DNA of 18,116 nt from Candidatus Thorarchaeota archaeon. Its GTDB lineage: Archaea > Asgardarchaeota > Thorarchaeia > Thorarchaeales > Thorarchaeaceae. The notes under the pieces were generated by a model, which was not told the origin of the DNA, made no database searches, and was given only the letters and a program-made list of their open reading frames with translations. Position numbers and translations under genes: made by a program. The stretch lies in assembly GCA_016839345.1 (NCBI GenBank), contig JAEOUL010000096.1:1-18116 (forward strand), written 5' to 3'. Shown piece by piece: positions 7,361-13,749 of the stretch. How positions within the stretch are numbered: the first letter of the stretch is position 1; every line of letters starts with the position of its first letter.

Positions 7361-7698
7361 AGGAACTAAAATACCTTCTCAGCTAGGGAGCTATGTTTCT
7401 CTCAATAGTCAATGTGTTCATATGTGACAGCTAATCATTGGAGATACAGTTGGTTTAGGAACTAGGTGTTTGTATTGGACTCAGTAGACATAGGTATTCT
7501 GAGAGCTCTTGGAGAGAACTTTTGAGCATCCTACCAAGAAATGGGCAGAGAATTAGGAATGGCATCAAATGGAGTATTGGCTTGACAATACTTTGATTCA
7601 CATATTTCTGCATCTGCTCCCATGATGCTCAGTCTGTTTGTTATAGGCCATCTGCCCCACGCAGAGAGTCCCCGACGCGGGTCTATGCGTACACGAGT

Positions 7699-7709
7699 AG
7701 GTTAAAGAA
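7699..7709 (+). promoter_or_regulatory. TATA-like promoter of the flavin reductase gene
   Basis: The element aggttaaagaa is centred about 28 bases before the ATG at 7732, which implies a leaderless transcript; no ribosome binding site precedes this ATG. Confidence 0.45.
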
Positions 7710-7731
7710 AGAACCATGATTTTGTCCAACT

Positions 7732-8295
7732 ATGGCAAAAGTAGAAATTGATCCAGGAGGATCACCCTTCCCCAAACCGATTGTACTCATAGGCTCGATG
7801 GTTGAAGGTCGACCAAATTTCATTACAGTTGCATGGTTCAATCGCATGAGTAGAACTCCAAACATCTGGGGGGCATGTGTGGGAAAAACGAAGCATACAG
7901 TCCAAGGAATAAAGGAGAACAGAACATTCAGTGTCAACTTTCCAGCCGCAGATTTAGTGGTGAAGACTGACTATTGTGGTATTCGTTCTGGAAAAGATGT
8001 GGACAAGTCAAAATTGTTCGATGTATTCTACGGAGCACTGGGAAACGCTCCCATGATTCAAGAATGTCCTGTTACAGCCGAGTGCACACTACATGAACTC
8101 ATTGACATATCAACGCACTATCTTGTTCTAGGTGAGGTGAAACATATCTATTCAGAGGAACGGTTCATGTCGGAAGGCGTTCTAGATCAAAAGAAATTGA
8201 ACTTCTTACTCTTTACTAATCCAGCTTTCCAATACTGGACACTTGGTGATGTAGTGGCAGATGCTTACTCTGTCGGTAAGCAACTTGAAGAATAG
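7732..8295 (+). CDS. Flavin reductase / flavoredoxin-family FMN-binding protein
   Basis: A 187-residue protein of the FMN-binding split-barrel family that includes flavoredoxin and NAD(P)H:flavin oxidoreductases. It starts with 'PKPIVLIGS', followed by 'RPNFITVAWFNRMSRTPNIW', the usual FMN-phosphate region, then 'KENRTFSVNFPA' and 'VVKTDYCGIRSGKDVDKS', a pattern diagnostic for the flavoredoxin branch; later 'HYLVLGEVKHIY' completes the barrel. It likely binds FMN and passes electrons between low-potential carriers in the cytoplasm. The partner is unknown and neighbouring genes do not reveal it. The start is supported by the promoter spacing. The gene ends eight bases before the convergent VOC gene. 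Family assignment is strong. Confidence 0.9.
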   Translation: MAKVEIDPGGSPFPKPIVLIGSMVEGRPNFITVAWFNRMSRTPNIWGACVGKTKHTVQGIKENRTFSVNFPAADLVVKTDYCGIRSGKDVDKSKLFDVFYGALGNAPMIQECPVTAECTLHELIDISTHYLVLGEVKHIYSEERFMSEGVLDQKKLNFLLFTNPAFQYWTLGDVVADAYSVGKQLEE

Positions 8296-8303
8296 GAATC
8301 CTG

Positions 8304-8672
8304 CTATTCTCTCCTAAATTCGAGAAGTTCGAGAGTGTTACCCGCAGGGTCTTTCATTGCCATGAAACGTCCAGCTACAAAAGGTTGAGGTTCATCATGC
8401 AGGAAGTTGACACCTTTACCTTTGAGTTCCTTTGCCGTCTTCTCAATGTTGCCTGTCGCTACACACAAAACGACCTGTGACCCGCCGGGATAAACTGCGT
8501 TGGCCGGTTTGTCTACTTGCTCAAGAATAACAGTAGGACCATCACTCTTCAACTGAATTATGCATCCATCATCGTAAGTGTTCTCCACTTCGAAACCCAG
8601 TGCATTACAGTAGAACTCCTTTGCCTTATCGATATCGTCCACATATATTCCAATCACACTGAAGCTAGTCAT
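8304..8672 (-). CDS. VOC/glyoxalase-superfamily protein
   Basis: A 122-residue single-chain VOC protein with two beta-alpha-beta-beta-beta modules: 'SVIGIYVDDIDKAKEFYCNALGF' opens the first, 'SQVVLCV...IEKTAKELKGKGV' the second, and 'KDPAGNTLELLEF' is the typical C-terminal strand. Acidic ligands at Glu51 and Glu115 are in the usual positions, but the two N-terminal-strand positions that carry His in glyoxalase I are not His here. Full metal-dependent glyoxalase activity is therefore doubtful; drug-binding or isomerase-like roles are equally possible. The start is well fixed, with GAGGTG (8683-8678) five bases before the ATG. It lies downstream of and in the same direction as the polyprenyl synthase gene, separated by 79 bases that contain an inverted repeat. 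Confidence 0.88.
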   Translation of the reverse strand: MTSFSVIGIYVDDIDKAKEFYCNALGFEVENTYDDGCIIQLKSDGPTVILEQVDKPANAVYPGGSQVVLCVATGNIEKTAKELKGKGVNFLHDEPQPFVAGRFMAMKDPAGNTLELLEFRRE

Positions 8673-8709
8673 GTTAGCACCTCAATACGAACCAGACATG
8701 TTCAATATT

Positions 8710-8728
8710 CGATAAGTATTGCTTATCG
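8710..8728. promoter_or_regulatory. Operator-like or terminator-like inverted repeat
   Basis: CGATAAG-tattg-CTTATCG is a perfect 7-bp inverted repeat with a 5-base spacer. It sits between the end of the polyprenyl synthase gene and the ribosome binding site of the VOC gene, beside a TATA-like gaatattg. It could be a repressor site for the VOC gene or a hairpin ending the upstream transcript. Confidence 0.4.
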
Positions 8729-8751
8729 CGCATTTTGCGGTTCTACTATTT

Positions 8752-9894
8752 CTAATAATCACGCTGTATCAGGAAATTAGACATCCCAATGAGGAAATCC
8801 TTGTATTTTGGATTCAACGGTGGTTCAGCATTTTCTAGTGCCGCTTGGCCTGTTGTGAGCAGATAATCCATTTGCTTCTGACATGCTTCCAAAGCTCCCG
8901 ATTCACGGAAAATTGCTCTTACTTCCTCCACCTCATCATCACTCATCCCATCCTTTCCAAGCAACTTGTCCAGCTTCTTTCTCTGTTCGGGATTTACTCT
9001 CTCATATGCCTCAAACACGAGTAAGGTCTTCTTACCCTCACGAATGTCGCCTGATGTCGATTTACCAGTTTTCGCCTCATCCCCAAAAGATCCCAGAATG
9101 TCGTCTTGGACCTGAAATGCCTTTCCAACATTGATTCCAAACTCTTCGAATGCGTGTACTTGCGACTCAGAAGCACGTGCCATTGCCGCCCCCATCATCA
9201 AAGAACGGTCAAAAAGAACCGCGGTCTTCATTCGAACCATCTGGAGATACATCTCAGTGTTCGCCTCTTTGTCAGAGATCATATTCATTTCAAGTAATAC
9301 CCCATCTACAAGGTTCTGGAATGAAAATTCGTAGTAGTGATGACAGAGCGCTGAAACATCTGCATCTAGTTTTGCTTCTGTTATCGCCGACGCTCCTAGA
9401 TTGATTAGAGAATCTCCTCCAAGAATAGCCATTGTCATTCCATAGTCAAAAGCACCCTCTTTTTTCCCACCTCCATGAAGATACAAGTCTCTATAGGTTG
9501 CATGGAATGTTTTCCCACCACGTCGCGTTTCATCGTGGTCAATCAAGTCATCATGTAGGAGAGAGCCGTTATGCAATATCTCCACTGAGCAAGCAGCTGT
9601 ATACAAGTGATCAATGTCAACCTCTTCCTTGATAGCTTTGTAACCAACTACAACAAGAACTGGGCGCAGTCTTTTTCCACCACGGGTCATATACTCCTTG
9701 ACATTCTCATAGTACTGTTTGTGCCAAGAACTCAGCTTAGCTGCACTCTCGATTTTGCTGTCAAGGAACTCTCTCAGGGCTATCTCAACAGACTTGACTT
9801 CTTCTTTTAGGATATCCAAGTACTCAGACAATGTCAACCCTCTCTCTGACTGCTTGGACCACCTCTGCCTTAATAGGATTACTAAATCTGTCAA
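8752..9894 (-). CDS. Polyprenyl diphosphate synthase (GGPP synthase or longer-chain type)
   Basis: A 380-residue trans-prenyltransferase that condenses isopentenyl diphosphate onto allylic diphosphates. Both catalytic motifs are intact: the first Asp-rich motif DDLID (Asp115, Asp116, Asp119) in 'LLHDDLIDHDETRRGG', and the second, DDILGSFGD (Asp264-Asp272). 'RGGKRLRPVL' near residue 71 binds the substrate diphosphate. An extra loop at about residues 136-150 (rich in Gly/Lys) lies between the motifs. The residue five before the first motif is Gly110, where short-chain enzymes such as Sulfolobus GGPP synthase carry an aromatic residue; 'GSLLHDD' looks like long-chain synthases. In archaea the default role is C20 for membrane lipids. 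A TATA-like element 27 bases upstream supports the TTG start as leaderless. Divergent to a UbiE/MenG-like gene. Confidence 0.92.
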   Translation of the reverse strand: MTDLVILLRQRWSKQSERGLTLSEYLDILKEEVKSVEIALREFLDSKIESAAKLSSWHKQYYENVKEYMTRGGKRLRPVLVVVGYKAIKEEVDIDHLYTAACSVEILHNGSLLHDDLIDHDETRRGGKTFHATYRDLYLHGGGKKEGAFDYGMTMAILGGDSLINLGASAITEAKLDADVSALCHHYYEFSFQNLVDGVLLEMNMISDKEANTEMYLQMVRMKTAVLFDRSLMMGAAMARASESQVHAFEEFGINVGKAFQVQDDILGSFGDEAKTGKSTSGDIREGKKTLLVFEAYERVNPEQRKKLDKLLGKDGMSDDEVEEVRAIFRESGALEACQKQMDYLLTTGQAALENAEPPLNPKYKDFLIGMSNFLIQRDY

Positions 9895-9916
9895 CTCGAG
9901 ATGAGTAAATCGTCGA

Positions 9917-9926
9917 ACAATTAGAC
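9917..9926 (-). promoter_or_regulatory. TATA-like promoter of the polyprenyl synthase gene
   Basis: On the minus strand tctaattgtt is centred about 27 bases before the TTG at 9894, consistent with a leaderless transcript that begins at the start codon. Confidence 0.45.
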
Positions 9927-10034
9927 ATGTGCTTCTTAAAATCTTTCACTCTATTTCCAAAGAGGGTAAGTAGCAGTCACAATGGTCAACATTATCAACG
10001 GTACAACTCATGCTCTTGCCAGGTTGATGAATTG

Positions 10035-10727
10035 ATGAGTAATGGAATTCTCAAGGTTTTCTCAGAGGTTGCACATCAGTATGAACTAATCAACCATGTA
10101 CTTACTTTTGGACTTGATATTCCTTGGAGAAAAAAAGCCGCTCAAATTGCTACGGTAGGAGGTGGTACTCACTGGTTGGAGGTATGTAGTGGGACCGGTG
10201 ACATGGCGGTGAATCTCCTAAAATATGCAAATCACAAAACTAGACTTGTAGTTTCTGATTTTTCTTTCCCAATGCTATCGAAAGCTAAGGAGAAGGATGA
10301 ACTGCAAGTAGCATCTATTTCGCTTTCTGATTCAATTGAGTTACCATTTCCTAATGATACATTTGATCTGGTGACAATATCCTTTGCAACTCGAAACATC
10401 ACTCCCACCCGCGAGAAACTGGTCAGTTTTTTCAAAGAATTTCAGCGCGTATTGAAACCTGGTGGTCGTTTCATCAATCTTGAAACTAGTCAACCTGCAT
10501 GGACACCATTCAGAATCGCTTTTCGTCTTTACACAAAACAAGTAATCAAATTGGTTGGTAGATTAATCTCAGGATCAAAAACTGGATACGCCTATCTCGC
10601 GCACACTGTTCCTCGCTTCTTCAATGCCGATGATCTCTCAGACATCTTATACGAGTCAGGATTTTCAGAAGTGAATTACGTAACCATGACTTTCGGAGCG
10701 GTAGCAGTCCATCGAGCAATCAAGTGA
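10035..10727 (+). CDS. UbiE/MenG-family SAM-dependent methyltransferase
   Basis: A 230-residue class I methyltransferase. The N-terminus 'VFSEVAHQYELINHVLTFGLDIPWR' matches the family-specific start of UbiE/MenG, which C-methylates demethylmenaquinone or ubiquinone precursors. Motif I is LEVCSGTGDMA (residues 48-58); 'LPFPNDTFDLVTISFATRNI' and 'EFQRVLKPGGRFINLETSQP' are the other signatures, and the C-terminal 'GYAYLAHTVPRFF' resembles the quinone-methylase end. I chose ATG 10035 because the family begins a few residues before this block. The frame stays open back to 9927, but the added residues are unlike the family. The polyprenyl synthase gene lies divergently upstream, as if side-chain synthesis and head-group methylation were kept together. 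Another prenylated or lipid substrate is possible. Confidence 0.85.
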   Translation: MSNGILKVFSEVAHQYELINHVLTFGLDIPWRKKAAQIATVGGGTHWLEVCSGTGDMAVNLLKYANHKTRLVVSDFSFPMLSKAKEKDELQVASISLSDSIELPFPNDTFDLVTISFATRNITPTREKLVSFFKEFQRVLKPGGRFINLETSQPAWTPFRIAFRLYTKQVIKLVGRLISGSKTGYAYLAHTVPRFFNADDLSDILYESGFSEVNYVTMTFGAVAVHRAIK

Positions 10728-10798
10728 TTCTTGTCTGTATCTAAAAGGCGAATGATTTTACTAGATTTGTGGAAAAGTGAGCACCTATACAATACTGT

Positions 10799-10983
10799 AT
10801 GTTTCAAACATCAACAATTGGAATAGAATTGATTTTTCCCCGTGTTGTTCCACTTCTATTTTTTCTCTATACACTAACAAACCTGAATCGCCTTGGAATC
10901 GGACGACTCCTCCACGCGTTATAGTCAAGCTTCTTATTTTCATTAGGCTACTAGCTGTAGGATTCTATCTTTGGTATCTCTAG
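10799..10983 (+). pseudogene. Possible frameshifted small membrane protein gene
   Basis: From ATG 10799 a 41-residue frame reads 'IFPRVVPLLFFLYTLTN' and 'NRLGIGRLLHAL' before a TAG. An overlapping frame continues immediately with 'VIVKLLIFIRLLAVGFYLWYL' to a stop at 10981-10983. Joined, these would give a two-helix membrane protein of about 62 residues, suggesting a one-base frameshift near 10917. It could be a real mutation, a sequencing or assembly error, or chance hydrophobic frames. No promoter or ribosome binding site is clear. The gap is otherwise featureless. Confidence 0.25.
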
Positions 10984-10984
10984 A

Positions 10985-12229
10985 CTACAGCTTGATTGTC
11001 TTTCCTTCCTTCCTACTTTGTTCTGCTGCAAATGTCATCAAGTGTGTTTCAAGAGTTTCTTCCGGACCTGAGAGAATCTTTCTTGGATCATTCTCAGCAA
11101 CTGCAGACACAAATGCATCCATCAGTGCATAGTCTCCACCTCCGTGATCTGCGAGTGATGCTGGGTCATCTTCTGATGTATCGATGATTACCTGAGCACC
11201 GTTCACAAAGTGATAGAGCTGTATCTTCGTTCCGTTGCCGTATATCTCTCCCTCTGTTCCAAATATCCGGGTTTCTCTTTGCCTTGCTTTGGTAAAACCT
11301 GTCATTGTGAATGAAGCAGTTTGACCCCCTTCGAATTCCATATTTACAACTTGATGATCCACGACATCATTATCACAGTCATAGACGCAGCGGCCATAAG
11401 GTCCATTTCTGATAGCTCGGATAATACCGCCCCTAGTCAGGTCAGTTGTGATTACACTGACTGGCCACCCTGTTTTTCCTTTCTCAAATAGATTGAGATA
11501 GATTCTCTTCGCAGAGTATGGACACTCCGGTTCATAATCACACTCCATACAGTTGCTACCCGCGGTTTGTGGTTTGTTCTCACTGCGAAAATGAGTCAGT
11601 GATCCAAAGGAAGATACTGCAGTGCATTTTTCGCCTATAATATATCGAATCCAGTCCAAATCATGACATGATTTAGAAAGAAGCATGAAGGAGGACTCTT
11701 TCTCATTCCTCCAGTTTCCCCTCACAAATGAATGAGCTTGATGCCAGTATCCAACCGGTTCCAATCGCTGGATGCTAACCAAATCTCCAATGAATCCAGA
11801 ATCGATGATTGACTTGAGTTTCTGAGTGTATCTCGTGTATCGCAGTACATGACCTACTGCAAAGATGATATCCCTCGACTTGACAGTCTTTGTGATGTCC
11901 CTGCAGCTCTTCTCATCAGGAGCCATTGGTTTCTCTAGAAGGATATGGTAGTTTTTCTTAGCAAATGCTAGTGTGGGAGCCTTATGCATGTGGTCGCGAG
12001 TGGCAATAATCACCGCGTCGGCGAATTTGTCTTTCTTCGCCATGTCTTTCCAATCTGTGAAGACATAGTCTTCAGGGATATTATACTCCTTTACCATTTT
12101 CTCGCGATAGAAATCACGAGGCTCAGCCACTCCGACTACCTTGGCTCTTTTTGGACGTACCTTGGCATAAGATGCATAGACAGATCCTCTATCTCCAGCT
12201 CCTGCGATTATCAATTCAACTGGCTTCAT
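10985..12229 (-). CDS. Gfo/Idh/MocA-family NAD(P)-dependent oxidoreductase with cysteine-rich insert
   Basis: A 414-residue oxidoreductase. The N-terminal Rossmann fold begins 'ELIIAGAGDRGSVYA', and the family signature EKP is at residues 99-101 ('ILLEKPMAPDE'). The central domain has 'GHVLRYTRYTQKLKSII' and the catalytic block 'SKSCHDLDWIRY' (Lys186, His189, Asp192). The enzymes oxidise or reduce sugars, inositols and related cyclic alcohols with NAD(P). An insert at residues 227-236 contains CMECDYEPEC followed by 'PYSAKRIY', a possible zinc-binding knuckle seen in a subgroup of the family. The substrate is not predictable; no sugar transporter or kinase lies nearby. The ATG at 12229 has no strong ribosome binding site. 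It is divergent from the NIPSNAP-like gene across 132 bases. Confidence 0.92.
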   Translation of the reverse strand: MKPVELIIAGAGDRGSVYASYAKVRPKRAKVVGVAEPRDFYREKMVKEYNIPEDYVFTDWKDMAKKDKFADAVIIATRDHMHKAPTLAFAKKNYHILLEKPMAPDEKSCRDITKTVKSRDIIFAVGHVLRYTRYTQKLKSIIDSGFIGDLVSIQRLEPVGYWHQAHSFVRGNWRNEKESSFMLLSKSCHDLDWIRYIIGEKCTAVSSFGSLTHFRSENKPQTAGSNCMECDYEPECPYSAKRIYLNLFEKGKTGWPVSVITTDLTRGGIIRAIRNGPYGRCVYDCDNDVVDHQVVNMEFEGGQTASFTMTGFTKARQRETRIFGTEGEIYGNGTKIQLYHFVNGAQVIIDTSEDDPASLADHGGGDYALMDAFVSAVAENDPRKILSGPEETLETHLMTFAAEQSRKEGKTIKL

Positions 12230-12361
12230 CTAGAATCCCTGACCAAGATGATACAGTGCTGACCTATAGATATTTTTCAATGGATATGTAATTGAAACGA
12301 CCATTGAGCCTCACCCACAAGCATAAATCTATTAGTTAACAATAGTTTACTGTGAATCATT

Positions 12362-12655
12362 ATGCCGCTCGTGATGCTATACCATACTAAAGTAAAACAG
12401 AATGCAGTTGAGAAAATGGATGAACTTCGGGAAGGTTTCCGCAAGCTGTATGAACAACATGGCATTAATGTAATTGGCCGCTGGAAGAGTGTTGAGAATC
12501 CCCATGAGAGTTATTACATGGTCAGCTATGATAATGAAGACGACTATCAAAATAGGATTCAAGCATTACACGACGATGAGCAATATTTGAGTCTAACATC
12601 CCAGCTCAATGAGATTCGAATAGACTTCAAAGCAACAAAGCTTGTTTCACAATAG
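12362..12655 (+). CDS. NIPSNAP-like small dimeric alpha-beta barrel protein
   Basis: A 97-residue protein with the pattern of a ferredoxin-like dimeric alpha-beta barrel: strand 'LVMLYHTKV', a long helix 'AVEKMDELREGFRKLYEQHG', strand 'INVIGRWKSVENPHESYYMVSYDN', a second helix and final strand 'EIRIDFKATKLV'. The 'VIGRWKS' and 'YMVSYDNEDDYQNRI' pattern recalls the NIPSNAP family, which is often found beside diverse enzymes but has no general assigned reaction. An AT-rich element (ctattagtta, 12329-12338) about 28 bases upstream fits a leaderless start at the ATG 12362. The neighbour on the left is the divergent oxidoreductase; no functional link is shown. Other antibiotic-monooxygenase-like barrels have the same fold. 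Confidence 0.7.
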   Translation: MPLVMLYHTKVKQNAVEKMDELREGFRKLYEQHGINVIGRWKSVENPHESYYMVSYDNEDDYQNRIQALHDDEQYLSLTSQLNEIRIDFKATKLVSQ

Positions 12656-12709
12656 CGAATAACGCAGAATTCATAATCTCTTGCTTATCCTGTAATACAG
12701 GTGGAATAG

Positions 12710-13303
12710 TTGGGAGATTCAGATACTGAAAAAAAACCCGTAGATGGATCTGATATTGCAGATTCAAATATCCCAAAACTGATTATCATTCTATTGTTGA
12801 TTTTAGCCGCTTTTGCACCACTTGCCATAACATATTCTGGATATTGGGGTTATTCACTCACTATTGTTGCCATATCGTGGATCATGTATTCTTCAGAGTT
12901 TGGAACGACCTTTGAACTAGTTACCCCCTCCCCATATTCGCTGATGATTATCTTCCCCTTCTTTCTCTTTCGCCTAGCACTACCTTATCAGATTAATAAG
13001 TACTACAAAGGTCGAACCACTAGAGGTCGTACTGCAGTTGCTGCAGTTCTGGCTGATCTCCCATTTATCATCATTTTTATACCAGTCATAATAATGAACC
13101 TGTTAGGAGGAGGGATCTTCATCATCAACGCACCAGTTCCAATAATGATGATTGTTGGAATCTTGATATTATGGAGACTGCCCATGCCTGAGGCGAAAGT
13201 GCCATGGGATGGAGTTGAACGGTCCAAATATTGGTGGGAAGAACAGGTGGCTGGAGATTCTACTTCTGATCAATCTGAGAGTCCTTGGAAGAATCAAAAA
13301 TAA
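12710..13303 (+). CDS. Multi-helix membrane protein of unknown function
   Basis: A 197-residue protein that I do not recognise. A polar N-terminus of about 22 residues (DTEKKPVDGSD) precedes hydrophobic segments at about residues 24-43, 46-61, 79-96, 113-133 and 136-153. The C-terminus is soluble and tryptophan-rich ('VPWDGVERSKYWWEE') and ends in a Ser/Lys tail. The region 'RTTRGRTAVAAVLADLP' between helices is basic. The TTG start at 12710 is chosen because AGGTGG (12699-12704) lies five bases before it, the same spacing seen for other genes here; no ATG occurs near the N-terminus. Convergent with the ferritin-like gene eight bases away. Confidence 0.65.
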   Translation: MGDSDTEKKPVDGSDIADSNIPKLIIILLLILAAFAPLAITYSGYWGYSLTIVAISWIMYSSEFGTTFELVTPSPYSLMIIFPFFLFRLALPYQINKYYKGRTTRGRTAVAAVLADLPFIIIFIPVIIMNLLGGGIFIINAPVPIMMIVGILILWRLPMPEAKVPWDGVERSKYWWEEQVAGDSTSDQSESPWKNQK

Positions 13304-13311
13304 CTAAACGT

Positions 13312-13734
13312 TTAGGATAGACTCCGAATCGCGTTCTCATTTGCCTCTGCAAGTAATTCGAAGGAGTATGCAGCCTCAACCAAGAAGTCTATTTTTTCTG
13401 CAGCACGAATATAAAACTCAAGAAGTCCTTTCTCTATTTTCATAGCTAATTCCTGGATTTCTTTTTCTGGAGCATCCTTTGGTATTTCTGTTTCAAATTT
13501 ATAGTTCTCAGAATCCAGACCAGTGATAGGTTCAAGAATCATCTCAGTCACGTTCTCTCTGCGCACTCTCTCTAGAGTCTTGAGTCGTTTCTCTCCACGT
13601 TTGAGCAGATCCTGATACAGAGTGATTTTGTTCTTATCCTTTACCAGATTGATTACAGACTCATAAAATCTGTTTACTTCTTTTTCAGTTTCCAATGCAA
13701 ACTTTAGTATCGCTCCAAAGGTTCCAAGCTCCAC
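13312..13734 (-). CDS. Small ferritin/rubrerythrin-like four-helix protein
   Basis: A 140-residue, largely helical protein. Helix 1 'FALETEKEVNRFYESVI' and helix 3 'KIEKGLLEFYIRAAEK' carry the spaced Glu and Tyr of rubrerythrin-like ferritin folds, and the C-terminal helix is 'YSFELLAEANENAIRSL'. The usual ExxH of helix 2 is not kept (it reads 'GEKRLKTLERVRREN'), so a full di-iron centre is uncertain. I prefer GTG 13734, which has AGGTGG five bases upstream; GTG 13743 would add three residues. It is the third gene after the PreA-like and semialdehyde dehydrogenase genes, 15 bases after the latter stops, so it is probably on the same transcript. A link to pyrimidine breakdown is suggested only by position. 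Fold confidence is moderate. Confidence 0.65.
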   Translation of the reverse strand: MELGTFGAILKFALETEKEVNRFYESVINLVKDKNKITLYQDLLKRGEKRLKTLERVRRENVTEMILEPITGLDSENYKFETEIPKDAPEKEIQELAMKIEKGLLEFYIRAAEKIDFLVEAAYSFELLAEANENAIRSLS

Positions 13735-13749
13735 TTTTACCACCTGAAA

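Larger units (their letters stand above)
7323..7731. other. 409-base divergent intergenic region with several hairpins
   Basis: No gene is recognised. The left end holds the radical SAM promoter and the right end the flavin reductase promoter (about 7701-7708). Between them are a perfect 7-bp hairpin AGTATTG/CAATACT (7573-7592), a hairpin TCTGC/GCAGA (7651-7665), and a competing pairing ACGCA/TGCGT (7659-7663 with 7686-7690) that encloses CCCG/CGGG (7671-7681). The last two share bases and cannot form together. A small RNA or a regulatory leader is possible. Confidence 0.4.

Noticed and set aside
9927..10034. N-terminal extension of the UbiE/MenG-like protein from an upstream ATG-less frame
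   Set aside because: The 36 extra residues are unlike the family, and the conserved N-terminal block begins right after ATG 10035.
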